Assembly (NCBI RefSeq): GCF_030295385.1
Contig: NZ_AP027079.1
Span: 1,364,001-1,428,000, forward strand
DNA from: Geothrix oryzae
GTDB lineage: Bacteria; Acidobacteriota; Holophagae; Holophagales; Holophagaceae
Direction: 5' to 3'
Length of the DNA stretch: 64,000 nucleotides
This document shows, piece after piece, positions 25,325-34,490 of the stretch; position 1 is the first letter of the stretch; every line of letters begins with the position of its first letter. A program made the position numbers and the translations under genes. The notes under the pieces are model-generated. The model was given only the letters and a program-made list of their open reading frames with translations. It searched no databases and was not told the origin of the DNA.

Positions 25325-27955
25325 ATGATCGCCCCCTTGATCCGAGCCCTGGGTCGGCCGCTGTTGCGGCTGCGCTATCGAATCCAGTTCGAGGGGGCGG
25401 AGTCCCTGCCCGTTCCCGGGAGACCAGGCGTCCTCTTCCTGGCCTCCCACCCGACCCTGGTGGACCCCTTTCTGCTGGTGACGGCCCTCCATGGCCGCTT
25501 CGCGCCGATCCTGGTGGCCGGCCGGGACCACGCGGCCTCGGCTCCTCTGCGCTGGCTGGCCCGGCTGCTGGGCTTCCGCCCCCTGCCGGATCCCGCGGAC
25601 CACGGGGACCGGACCCGCCAGGTCCTGGACCAGGAACTGACCGCCCTGGCCGGGCACCTGACCTCGGGCGGCAACCTCATCCTGTTCCCGGGGGCCCGCC
25701 TGGCCCGCCAGAAGGTCGAGGACCTCGCCGACAACAGCACGGTGGCGTCGATTCTCCGCCAGGCTCCCGGGGCCCGGGTGGTGGTGATCCGCCTGCGGGG
25801 GCTTTGGGGCAGCCGGTTCAGCGCCGCCTCGGGCCGACGCCCCTCCATCGGATTGGAACTGCTGAAGGGGTTGGGGTACCTCGCGGCCAACGCACTGTTC
25901 TTCATGCCCAAGCGCGATGTCCAGGTGGCCTTCGAGGAGGTCCGCGACCTGCCGCTGGCCGAAGGAAGGCAGGCGGTCAATCGCGCCCTGGAGGCCCGGC
26001 TGAATGCCGACGCCGCCCCTCGGCTCTTCGTGCCCTACCTCGTGTGGAAGAACCACGAACCCCGCATCCTCCCGGAGCCCCCTCGGCCTCGGGTGGAGGG
26101 GAATCCCCGCGCCGTGCCTCCCCAGGTGCGCGATGCCGTGCGTCGCCACCTCCAGGCCGTCACGGGCCAGACGGACATTCAGGACCCCCAACACCTGGTG
26201 CGGGACCTGGGCCTCGATGCCCTGGGCCACCGGGAGCTGGAACTGTGGCTCCAGCGGGCCTACGGCTATCCCTGCAGCGATCCCGCCTCGCTCCAGACCG
26301 TGGGCGACCTCCTGCTCGCCGCCACGGGGGCCGCGGTGTCGCTCCGCCAGGGCGAGCTCAAGGCCGTGCCCCACGCCTGGTTCCACTCCCCCACGGACCT
26401 TCCCATCGACATGCCGGATGGCGACACCATCACCGAGGTGTTCCTGAAGCAGGCCCGCCGCAATCCCGGCCGCGTGGCGCTGGCGGATCAGTTGGGCGGC
26501 GTGAAGACCTACCGGGATGTCCTCACGGCCATCATGGTCCTCAAGCCCATCTTCGAGGGGTTGGAGGGCAGCCATGTGGGCCTCATGCTGCCTGCCTCCG
26601 GGGGCGCCAGCATCCTGTACCTGGCCCTGCTCTTCGCGGGCAAGACCCCGGTGCTGGTGAACTGGACGGCCGGGGCCCGGAGCATGGGGTACGGCCTGGA
26701 TCTCGTGGGGGTCAAGCAGGTGGTCACCGTCTCCACGCTGGTCAGCCGCCTGGATGCCCAGGGCGTGGACCTCTCGGCGGTGAAGCACCGGCTGCTGCTG
26801 CTCGACGAAGCCGGGAAGAAGATATCCCTCGCCACGAAGCTGGCCGCGGCCTTCCGCGCCCGCTTCAACTGGACCTCCCTGCAGGGGGCCAAGCCCCCGG
26901 AAACCGCCGCCGTGCTGTTCACCAGCGGCAGCGAAAGCCATCCCAAGGCCGTGCCGCTCACCCACGGGAACATCCTGGCGAACATCCGGGATGCCGCACA
27001 GGCCCTCCATTTCCGCCAGGACGAGCGGGTGATGGGCTGCCTGCCGCCCTTCCACGCCTTCGGGCTCACCACCACCACCATCCTTCCGCTTCTGCTGGGC
27101 CTGCGCGTGGTCTACCACCCCAACCCCACCGAGGGGAGGATGCTGGCCCGCATCATCGAGGCCTACCACGCCACCCTGCTGGTGGGGACGCCCACCTTCC
27201 TCGGGGGCATCATCCGCGTGGCGGAGGACAGACACCTGGAATCCCTGCGGATCGTGGTCTCCGGGGCCGAGAAATGTTCCGAGCAGATCTACGCGACCCT
27301 GGCGCGCCGCTGGCCGAAGACCACGGTTCTGGAGGGCTACGGCATCACGGAATGTTCGCCCGTGGTGTCGGTGAACCGGGAGGATGATCCGCGGAACGGC
27401 AGCATCGGCAAGCCGCTGGTCTCCGTCGAGTGGGCCATCGTGGACCTGGAGACGGGTCGCCGGGCCGAGCCGGGACAGCCGGGCATGCTGCTGGTGCGTG
27501 GGCCCAGCATCTTCTCCGGGTACCTGAACCCCGATGTGGAGTCGCCTTTCGAAAGCTTCGAGGGTCGCGACTGGTACCGGACGGGGGACCTGGTCCGCCA
27601 GGACCGTGGCGTCCTGGTCTTCGCGGGCCGCCTCAAGCGCTTCGTGAAGCTCGGCGGCGAGATGGTCTCCCTGCCGGCCATCGAAGAGGCCCTTTCGCAG
27701 CGCTTCCTGGGCGAGGATGAAACCGAGCCGCTTCTCGCGGTGGAAGCCGGCGTGGAGGAGCTCAATCCCGACCTGGTCCTCTTCTCGGTCTCCGGGATCG
27801 CCCGCGACGAGGCCAACGCGGCCATCCGGGCCGCAGGCCTCTCGTCGCTGCACAACATCCGTGCCGTCCGCCAGATCGACCAGATCCCGACCCTGGGCAC
27901 GGGCAAGACCGATTACCGGGCCCTGAAGGCACTGCTGGCCGAGGCTGAAGTCTAG
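25325..27955 (+). CDS. PlsC-like / ACP-like / acyl-AMP ligase fusion (Aas-related)
   Basis: An 876-residue fusion. Residues about 1-220 resemble a glycerophosphate-type acyltransferase with the HX4D motif (His42, Asp47 in SHPTLVD), but the usual FPEG motif reads LFPGARLA, losing the Glu. Residues about 265-340 look like an acyl carrier domain in which the phosphopantetheine Ser is Ala (LGLDALGHREL). Residues about 370-876 are a complete AMP-forming ligase: LFTSGSESHPKAVPLTH, GYGITECSP, YRTGDLV and the final Lys in GTGKTDY. It probably activates fatty acids and perhaps reacylates lysophospholipid, as Aas does. The first two domains may be impaired. Its stop overlaps the thiolase stop. Confidence 0.85.
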   Translation: MIAPLIRALGRPLLRLRYRIQFEGAESLPVPGRPGVLFLASHPTLVDPFLLVTALHGRFAPILVAGRDHAASAPLRWLARLLGFRPLPDPADHGDRTRQVLDQELTALAGHLTSGGNLILFPGARLARQKVEDLADNSTVASILRQAPGARVVVIRLRGLWGSRFSAASGRRPSIGLELLKGLGYLAANALFFMPKRDVQVAFEEVRDLPLAEGRQAVNRALEARLNADAAPRLFVPYLVWKNHEPRILPEPPRPRVEGNPRAVPPQVRDAVRRHLQAVTGQTDIQDPQHLVRDLGLDALGHRELELWLQRAYGYPCSDPASLQTVGDLLLAATGAAVSLRQGELKAVPHAWFHSPTDLPIDMPDGDTITEVFLKQARRNPGRVALADQLGGVKTYRDVLTAIMVLKPIFEGLEGSHVGLMLPASGGASILYLALLFAGKTPVLVNWTAGARSMGYGLDLVGVKQVVTVSTLVSRLDAQGVDLSAVKHRLLLLDEAGKKISLATKLAAAFRARFNWTSLQGAKPPETAAVLFTSGSESHPKAVPLTHGNILANIRDAAQALHFRQDERVMGCLPPFHAFGLTTTTILPLLLGLRVVYHPNPTEGRMLARIIEAYHATLLVGTPTFLGGIIRVAEDRHLESLRIVVSGAEKCSEQIYATLARRWPKTTVLEGYGITECSPVVSVNREDDPRNGSIGKPLVSVEWAIVDLETGRRAEPGQPGMLLVRGPSIFSGYLNPDVESPFESFEGRDWYRTGDLVRQDRGVLVFAGRLKRFVKLGGEMVSLPAIEEALSQRFLGEDETEPLLAVEAGVEELNPDLVLFSVSGIARDEANAAIRAAGLSSLHNIRAVRQIDQIPTLGTGKTDYRALKALLAEAEV

Positions 27956-29094
27956 GGTTCCACTTCGATCAAGAGCGCCAGGCCCAGCCCGCCGCCGATG
28001 CCCAGCGTGGCCACGCCCAGCCCGCCGCCGCGGGCTTTCAGCTGGTGGATCAGGGTGACGACGATGCGGGCCCCGGTGGCGCCGATGGGGTGTCCCAGGG
28101 CCACGCCGCCCCCGGCCACATTCAGGCGCTCCGGGGGGATGCCGAGCTGCCGCTGGCAGACCAGGAGCTGGGCGGAGAAGGCCTCGTTCAGCTCCCAGAG
28201 GTGGATGTCGGAGACGGCCAGCCCCTGGGCTGCGAGTAGCCGTTGGACGGCCGGGACGGGAGCTTCACCCATGTCGAGGGGATCCACCCCGGCCTCGCTC
28301 CAGCCCAGGATCCGCGCCAGGGGCGGGGCTCCGCCCGCCTGGTCCCGCCGGGCCACGAGCAGGGCCGCGGCGCCATCCGAAAGGGCCGAGGCATTCCCGG
28401 CGGTGACCTGGCCCTGGGGTGCGAAGACCGGCGCCAGCCGCGCCAGCGCTTCGATCGAGATGTCCGGCCGGATGGATTCGTCGTGATCCAGGGCCGGATG
28501 GGGCAGGAGCTCCGCGCGGGTGTCCGCGGCCGCCGCGCGGTGGTGGCTGTCGGCGGCCCAGGCATCGGCCTCGAGTCGGGAGATGTCCCGCTTCGCGGCC
28601 AGCCGCTCGATGGTCTCGCCCATGAGCAAGCCGGTGACGGGGCAGCGCAGGCCGTCCTGATGCATGACATCGGGCAGCTGGCGGTGGCCCATTCGAAATC
28701 CCCAACGCAGACCCGGCACGAGGTGCGGCGTATCGGACATGGCTTCGCTCCCCCCGGCGAGGATGGGGGCTCCGGCCCCGTCCTTCAGGCGCTGGGCGGC
28801 GAGAATGAGGGCCTGGAGGCTGGAGCCGCAGGCCATGTTGATCGTGAAGGCCGGTGTGTCGTGGGGCAGACCCGCCTTCAGAACCAGGGTGCGGGCGGGG
28901 TTCATGCCCTGGGTGTGGCTGCGGGCCATGCCCCAGATCAGGTTTCCGGGCCGGGGCAGGGGCCCCTGGGCCAGCAGGCCCTCCAGGGCCGTCAGGCCGA
29001 GGCCCACCGCGCCCAGGCCCGCCAGGCTGCCGCCGTAGCGTCCCTGGTGCAGCCGACCCGCAGCGAGGATCAGAAGGTCATGGGGTGCCCTCAC
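27952..29094 (-). CDS. Thiolase-family protein lacking the second active-site cysteine
   Basis: A 380-residue thiolase fold. The acyl-accepting Cys89 (NMACGSSLQAL) and the His of GHPIGATGARI are present, with NEAFSAQLL. The C-terminal motif TLCIGGG reads TLGIGGGLG, so the Cys that normally deprotonates the second substrate is Gly. Thiolytic or condensing activity may be lost or altered. The GTG at 29094 is preferred: it overlaps the TGA of the upstream gene (GTGA) and matches the family N-terminus, while a TTG at 29109 is also possible. The 3' end shares a CTAG with the convergent ligase fusion, suggesting a link to acyl-CoA metabolism. Confidence 0.87.
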   Translation of the reverse strand: MRAPHDLLILAAGRLHQGRYGGSLAGLGAVGLGLTALEGLLAQGPLPRPGNLIWGMARSHTQGMNPARTLVLKAGLPHDTPAFTINMACGSSLQALILAAQRLKDGAGAPILAGGSEAMSDTPHLVPGLRWGFRMGHRQLPDVMHQDGLRCPVTGLLMGETIERLAAKRDISRLEADAWAADSHHRAAAADTRAELLPHPALDHDESIRPDISIEALARLAPVFAPQGQVTAGNASALSDGAAALLVARRDQAGGAPPLARILGWSEAGVDPLDMGEAPVPAVQRLLAAQGLAVSDIHLWELNEAFSAQLLVCQRQLGIPPERLNVAGGGVALGHPIGATGARIVVTLIHQLKARGGGLGVATLGIGGGLGLALLIEVEP

Positions 29095-29774
29095 TTGGGC
29101 GGATCCCAATCATCGGGCGTCGGTTCCCGGGGGCCCAGGCGGGCGTCGGGGGGGAACCAGGCATCCCAGAGCGCCCGGTGCCGGGCGATGTACTCCCGGA
29201 TCCAGTAGCGGAGCCGGTTCCCGACGGGGCGGTCCTCCGTGGAAGCGGGCACCCCCCAGGCCTGGAGGCCCATGCGATCCGCCAGATAGAGCGCCCGGGC
29301 CAGGTGGAAATCCGAGGTGACGATGACCACCTGCGGCTGCCCGAAGACCACTTGGGCGCGCCTCAGGCTGTCCCAGGTCCGGAGCCCGGCGTAGTCGCTG
29401 ACGATGTGGGTCGGGGGGACGCCCTGCTTCACGAGCCAGCGGCGCATGGCCTGGGGTTCATTGTAGGAGGGATGGCGGTTGTCGCCGGAGACCAGGAACC
29501 AGCGGATCTTGCCGGAGCGGTAGAGTTCCAGGGCCGTGCGGAGCCGGCCCTCCAGGATGGAGGTGGGCTCACCGTCCCCGTACACGCCGGCCCCCAGCAC
29601 CAAGACGGGGCCGCCCACGGGCGGAAGGGCGTCGGCCCGGTAGATCTGCTGGTGATGCATGGCCGGGAACCTTCCGAGGGTCCAGAGCAAGTCTCCCAGG
29701 AGAGGGAGCGCCAGGGCCAGCAGCAGGGCCCATCGGTGCAGCCAGCAGCGATGAAGGAAGGCGGAGATCGGCAT
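29091..29774 (-). CDS. SanA/YdcF-family (DUF218) membrane-anchored protein
   Basis: A 227-residue protein with one N-terminal transmembrane helix (about 14-33) and a DUF218 domain. The domain marks are VLVLGAGVYGDGEPTSIL, FLVSGDN and VIVTSDFHLARA. Relatives such as SanA and ElyC affect envelope integrity and peptidoglycan precursor handling, but the reaction is not known. It overlaps the thiolase gene by four bases, giving translational coupling without an obvious shared role. The Pro-rich tail is probably disordered. Confidence 0.88.
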   Translation of the reverse strand: MPISAFLHRCWLHRWALLLALALPLLGDLLWTLGRFPAMHHQQIYRADALPPVGGPVLVLGAGVYGDGEPTSILEGRLRTALELYRSGKIRWFLVSGDNRHPSYNEPQAMRRWLVKQGVPPTHIVSDYAGLRTWDSLRRAQVVFGQPQVVIVTSDFHLARALYLADRMGLQAWGVPASTEDRPVGNRLRYWIREYIARHRALWDAWFPPDARLGPREPTPDDWDPPK

Positions 29775-29841
29775 CGTGAGTTAGCATAGACCTTTCGTCC
29801 GCCTTAGACCCATGGACCTCCCGCCCGAACGAGACGCCTTG

Positions 29842-32800
29842 ATGAACATGAGCCTTGCCCCCGTTGTCTTCCCGTCCCGCCGGGCCCCCCGCCGCGCGCC
29901 CCTGATCCTGGCGCCGCTGGCCCTGATCCTGGCCGCGGGTGCGACGGGTTGTTTCCGGGCGACCGGCGTGTCCCGTCCCACGGTGGCTGTGGAGGAGATC
30001 CCCGCTTCCGGCGGCGACCGCATCCAGGGACTGAAGGCCACCTCCGGACCCGGCGACTTCTACCTGGGCAACGACGCCGTCCAGCTCGCGGTGGACGGGG
30101 CGGCTTTCGGGGACCGGGAAGGCCAGTTCGGCGCCGCTTCAGGCGGGGCCATCCTCGATGTGGGGACCATCTCCCTCGACCAGAGCTTCAAGCGGGTGTC
30201 CATGCCCACGGACCTGGTGGAGCGCCTCGGCCCGGTGGTCAACCAGGATCCCGATCTGCCGCTGGTCTTCGATCGGTACTCCCCCGGCACCGGCGTGAAC
30301 TCGGTGAACCTCGAGATGCAGGGCTACCTGCTGGATCCCAAAGGCAAGCTCGGCGTGGCCACGGACGGCCAGAGCCGGGTATCGGGCGTGACCGTTCTCC
30401 ACCGCATCCGCCTCAACCAGGGCGAGACCTTCTTCACCCTGGAGACCACCCTCAGCAACAACGGCACCTCGGCCCTCCCGATCCGCAGCCTTGGGGATTT
30501 CCTCTCCCAGCGCGGCGGCGGCTTCCGTCTCGTGGTGCCGGCCGTGTCCACCTTCAGCGGAGCGCCGCTCAGCAGTTGGGGCGCGGAAATCCCTGGATCC
30601 GACTTCACGGCCCCGCTGACCAGCAGCGTCGTCGCGCCGATGGTGGCCCTCGTGGGCGCCGAATCGGCCGGCAGCACCCTGGATTCGCATGCCTCCCTGG
30701 GCATCCTGCCCCTGGATGTGGACCAGGTCCTGGTGGCTTCGGATCCCCAGCATGCCCTGACCGAACTTCGCCCCGTGTTCCCGGGCCGCCTGGTCGTGGG
30801 CAGTCCCGCGGCGGCGAGCCTGCCTGCGGGCCAGACACTGACCTACCGGCGGCGCCTGTACGCGCTGGGCGGACCCGATGTGGTCCTCACCAGCCAGGGC
30901 CTGGCTCCGCATCCCTTCTACCCCAGCCAGGGCACCGTGGTCTTCAACGAGATGGCCCAGGCCCGGAGCGGGCTCCGCGGTGGGGATTTCGGAATCCTGG
31001 CCTTCGATACCTTCGGCACCGCCCTGCGCGGCGGCCCCATCCAGACGGAATTCCGGTTCGAGCGCTATACAGGCACGAACCCCGCCGTGGATCCGGCCAC
31101 GGATGCCGATCCCTCCCATTGGGTGCTGGAGCGGGTGGAGTGGCGGGAGCCCAGCGACATCCCCGTCAGCAGCCCGCCGCTCGCGATCCTGCTGCCGGCG
31201 GTGCCGGATGTCCGGGTGGCGGGACAGAACCAGCCCTACCGAATCACGGCGGCCAACGCCCTGCAGAGCCACACGCTCTACCTCGGCACCAACATCCTGG
31301 ATGCCAACCGACCCTACCTGGCCACGCCCATCACGCCCTCCAAGAGCCAGGGCTGGCACTTGGCGGAGAGCCTGACCCCCGAGCGGGGCGAAATCGTGGA
31401 CGCCTCGGGCAATGTGACCAAGCAGAAGCAGATGGTCCACGGGTTCTCCGTTCGCCAGGCGGGAACGCTGGAATTCGCGGGCCTCAATCCGCTCCGGATC
31501 ACCTTCGCCGGTCTGGGCGGCGTCCCCGATCCCCACATGCAGCGCATCCGGCGCATGGCCAGCTACTACGATCAGATCTACAAGGGCAAGGTGCTCCTGA
31601 GCGCCAACATCGCCGCCTACCAGTACACCGCCGGGAACGAGGTCTTCGGATCCGCCTTCAGCTACCCCTCCGGGGCGGCGGCGGCCTATTTCCCTGCGGG
31701 CGACTACCTCGCCTACGGCACCCGGGGACCGCTGTCCTATCTGGATGTGCTGCCGGTGAAATCGTTCGACGGACAGCAGGACATTTCCCACGGCTTCGTG
31801 GCCCTGCCTTCCCCCCTGCCCACGGGCTGGACCAGCTTCGACATCCCCGGTCCCACCCAGGCGACCACGGGTGGCCTCAACCCCGGCGAGATGCTCAGCT
31901 CGGCCCTGGCCGAAGGGGTGCAGGTGGTGACCCGCACCGAAGAGGATGTGCTCACGGATCCGGCGGCGCTGAGATCCGAATTCCGCGCGGAAATCGAGAG
32001 CCTGGCCGTCACCGATGCCCAGCGCGCGCCCATCGGCGCTGATCCCTTCGTGGTGGGCGGCCGCAGCTCGCGCCTTTCGGACGGCTTCGTCACGGCCCTC
32101 TTCACGCCGTCCCCCACGGGCGATCGCAACGGCGGAGCCCGGCCCTCCAAGGGCTGGACCCTGGCGGATTTCATCACCCAGGCTGAAGGCGGCTTCACCG
32201 TGGTCCACCGCCCCCGGGGCCCCCAGGGGCTGTTCACGGTGCGTGGCTTTGATCCCGCCGTGGCGCTCGGCAGCGGCGCCAATGCCTGGTGGGCCCAGAC
32301 GGGTCCCGTGTCCCTCGGCAAGCGTCAGGGCGATTTCGATGCGCTCGAGCTGATCCGGGCCGAGGGCTGCGATCCCGCCGATCCCAGTGCCTGGTTCGCC
32401 GAGTTCAAGGCCGTGCGGGCCGATTGGTTCTCGCTGCTGAAGCAGCAGGGACCCGGCGCCTTCACCAAGGGGCTTGGACTCTCCTCCTCGCGCTTCAGCT
32501 TCGATACCCCCGTGGGCCTGGCCCGCACCTACCTCAAGCTGGGCGGCAGCCTCGGCCAGACCACCCTCACGCCTCTGGTGGAGGCCCTGCGCAACGGCGC
32601 GGCGGTCGCTTCCACGGGGCCCATGCTCGATGTGACGGTCAACGGCATCGGGCCCGGCGGCCTGGTGTCCGGTCCGGCGGCCACCGTCAACCTTTCCATC
32701 TCGCTCTACGCCCCGGACTGGGTTCCGGTGGACGAGGTCCGTGTGGTGGTGAACGGGGTGGCGCAGGTCATTCCCATGAGCAGCTTCACGCCCTCCACCA

Positions 32801-33021
32801 CGGACTTCCGCCTCCGCACCGCCACGGTATCGGGCCTGGCCATGCCCGCGGGCAAGGATGCCTGGGTGGTGGTCGAGGCCGGCGTCCCCCTGGCGACCAG
32901 CGGCGCCTACCGGGCCGGGACGCCCTGGAACCGCATCATGAGGGGCATCTACCCGGTGGCGGTCAGCAACCCCGTCTTTGTGGATGTGAACGGCGGCGGG
33001 TACACTCCTCCGGGACTCTAG
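29842..33021 (+). CDS. Large lipoprotein with CehA/McbA (PHP-like) C-terminal region
   Basis: About 1059 residues. A lipoprotein signal (hydrophobic run then lipobox AGATGC) anchors it outside the cytoplasm. The N-terminal ~600 residues look all-beta. The later part carries stretches reminiscent of CehA/McbA metallohydrolases: GFTVVHRPRG, DFDALELIRAEG, and GAAVASTGPMLDVTVNG followed by a beta-sandwich (DEVRVVVNGV). Several PHP metal ligands are not evident (no TDH motif; TRTEED stands at the likely position), so catalysis is doubtful. The ATG at 29842 is used; 29812 is in frame but without a ribosome site. dnaB follows after 17 bases. Confidence 0.7.
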   Translation: MNMSLAPVVFPSRRAPRRAPLILAPLALILAAGATGCFRATGVSRPTVAVEEIPASGGDRIQGLKATSGPGDFYLGNDAVQLAVDGAAFGDREGQFGAASGGAILDVGTISLDQSFKRVSMPTDLVERLGPVVNQDPDLPLVFDRYSPGTGVNSVNLEMQGYLLDPKGKLGVATDGQSRVSGVTVLHRIRLNQGETFFTLETTLSNNGTSALPIRSLGDFLSQRGGGFRLVVPAVSTFSGAPLSSWGAEIPGSDFTAPLTSSVVAPMVALVGAESAGSTLDSHASLGILPLDVDQVLVASDPQHALTELRPVFPGRLVVGSPAAASLPAGQTLTYRRRLYALGGPDVVLTSQGLAPHPFYPSQGTVVFNEMAQARSGLRGGDFGILAFDTFGTALRGGPIQTEFRFERYTGTNPAVDPATDADPSHWVLERVEWREPSDIPVSSPPLAILLPAVPDVRVAGQNQPYRITAANALQSHTLYLGTNILDANRPYLATPITPSKSQGWHLAESLTPERGEIVDASGNVTKQKQMVHGFSVRQAGTLEFAGLNPLRITFAGLGGVPDPHMQRIRRMASYYDQIYKGKVLLSANIAAYQYTAGNEVFGSAFSYPSGAAAAYFPAGDYLAYGTRGPLSYLDVLPVKSFDGQQDISHGFVALPSPLPTGWTSFDIPGPTQATTGGLNPGEMLSSALAEGVQVVTRTEEDVLTDPAALRSEFRAEIESLAVTDAQRAPIGADPFVVGGRSSRLSDGFVTALFTPSPTGDRNGGARPSKGWTLADFITQAEGGFTVVHRPRGPQGLFTVRGFDPAVALGSGANAWWAQTGPVSLGKRQGDFDALELIRAEGCDPADPSAWFAEFKAVRADWFSLLKQQGPGAFTKGLGLSSSRFSFDTPVGLARTYLKLGGSLGQTTLTPLVEALRNGAAVASTGPMLDVTVNGIGPGGLVSGPAATVNLSISLYAPDWVPVDEVRVVVNGVAQVIPMSSFTPSTTDFRLRTATVSGLAMPAGKDAWVVVEAGVPLATSGAYRAGTPWNRIMRGIYPVAVSNPVFVDVNGGGYTPPGL

Positions 33022-33038
33022 AATCGGCAGGAGCGGCG

Positions 33039-34412
33039 ATGGCGGACTGGCTTCCGGAACGGCTTCCGGAGGATATTGATGCGGAGCGGTCGTTCCTGGC
33101 GACCTGCTGCTCGCCGGGGGCGGGTTTCGCCGCCAGCGAGGCCGTGTTCACCCTGGCCGAAGAGGACTTCGTCCACCCGGCCCATCGGGCCGTGTTCCGG
33201 GCGCTGCGGGTCCTCATCGAGGCCCAGGTCGAGGTCAACTCCCTCACGCTGAAGGACGCCCTGGATCAGGACGACAGCCTGAACAAAGTGGGGGGCTACC
33301 CGGGCCTGGTGGAGCTGCTGGCCGGAGAGGATGTGGAACGGCCGCAGGTGCTGGCCGATGTCATCCGCCGCAAGGCCAAGCTGCGGCGCCTGGTGCACCT
33401 CGGCGCCCAGCTGGTACGGCAGGCCGCCGAGGAGGACGAACCGCCCGAAGTGCTGGTGGACCAGACGGCCCAGAGCCTCTTCCACCTGGCCCAGGGGGAT
33501 GCCAAGGCGCGGGGGCTGCTGTCCATCCAGGCCGTGGCGGATGACGCCATGGAGCGCCTGCACGAGCGCCTCGAAGGGCGCCTCTCGCCCGGTGTCCGGG
33601 TGGGGTTCACCCGCTTCGACGAGCTGACCCAGGGGTTCCAGCCCGGCAACCTCATCGTGCTGGCCGCCCGCCCGGGCATCGGCAAGACCGCCCTGGCCCT
33701 GAACTGGATCCTGCGGGCGGCGCAGGAACGCGATGGCCGCCCGGGGCACTGCGGAGCCTTCTTCAGCCTGGAAATGAGCCATGAGGAGGTCTTCATGCGC
33801 CTCCTGGCCGCCAAGAGCCAGACCAACATGAAGGATCTCCAGGCCGGCCGGGCGGCCGGAAAGATCGATCATGTGCTGCAGGCCCGCGACGAGCTGGTCC
33901 AGATGCCCCTGTTCATCTGCGACCAGGCCTCCATCACGGTGCCGCAGATCCAGAACATGATCGTGAAGCAGGGCAGCCAGAGCAATCGCCGCGTGGAGTT
34001 CGCCATCATCGACTACCTGCAGCTGCTCAGCAGCCCCGAGGGCAGCCGCGGCGCCAAGCAGAACGAGGCCGTCCGCATCGGCGAGATCAGCCGCGGGCTC
34101 AAGCTCATGGCCAAGGATTTCGGGATTCCCGTGGTGGTGCTCTCCCAGCTGAACCGCGAGGTGGAACACCGCACCGGCGGTCGCCCCCAGCTCAGTGACC
34201 TCCGCGATTCAGGCGCCATCGAGCAGGATGCCGACATGGTGGCCTTCATCCACCGGAAGATGATCCCCTCGGCCAACGAGGAGCCGGATCCTTCCGCCGA
34301 GCTGATCGTCGCCAAGCACCGCAACGGCCCCACCGCCATCATCCAGCTGCACTTCCAGGGCGAGTACGCGATGTACCGGGAGATGGTCAGGGAGACTTCC
34401 TCCTACGCATGA
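33039..34412 (+). CDS. dnaB: Replicative DNA helicase DnaB
   Basis: A 457-residue hexameric helicase that drives the replication fork. The N-terminal domain (about 1-110, LPEDIDAERSFL) precedes a RecA-like core with Walker A ARPGIGKTALAL, FFSLEMSHEEV, FAIIDYLQLL (Walker B) and VVVLSQLNREVEHR, ending RDSGAIEQDAD and VAKHRNGPTA. The ATG at 33039 has AGGAG five bases upstream. It is followed by a strong terminator. The pairing with the lipoprotein gene looks like simple adjacency. Confidence 0.96.
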   Translation: MADWLPERLPEDIDAERSFLATCCSPGAGFAASEAVFTLAEEDFVHPAHRAVFRALRVLIEAQVEVNSLTLKDALDQDDSLNKVGGYPGLVELLAGEDVERPQVLADVIRRKAKLRRLVHLGAQLVRQAAEEDEPPEVLVDQTAQSLFHLAQGDAKARGLLSIQAVADDAMERLHERLEGRLSPGVRVGFTRFDELTQGFQPGNLIVLAARPGIGKTALALNWILRAAQERDGRPGHCGAFFSLEMSHEEVFMRLLAAKSQTNMKDLQAGRAAGKIDHVLQARDELVQMPLFICDQASITVPQIQNMIVKQGSQSNRRVEFAIIDYLQLLSSPEGSRGAKQNEAVRIGEISRGLKLMAKDFGIPVVVLSQLNREVEHRTGGRPQLSDLRDSGAIEQDADMVAFIHRKMIPSANEEPDPSAELIVAKHRNGPTAIIQLHFQGEYAMYREMVRETSSYA

Positions 34413-34441
34413 AATGGCCGGCCCACTTGCATCTGTCTCAT

Positions 34442-34473
34442 ACGAAAAAGCGGCCTTCTGGCCGCTTTTTCGT
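34442..34473 (+). terminator. Rho-independent terminator after dnaB
   Basis: A 14-bp perfect stem, ACGAAAAAGCGGCC and its complement, around a TTCT loop, ending in five T. It begins 29 bases after the dnaB stop. The symmetric A/T runs allow bidirectional use with the convergent E2 gene. Confidence 0.92.
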
Positions 34474-34490
34474 GTGGCTCAGAAGATGGC

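Noticed and set aside
24956..27853. A minus-strand 965-codon frame opposite the ligase fusion
   Set aside because: A shadow frame: its composition mirrors the real gene and it lacks any family motif.
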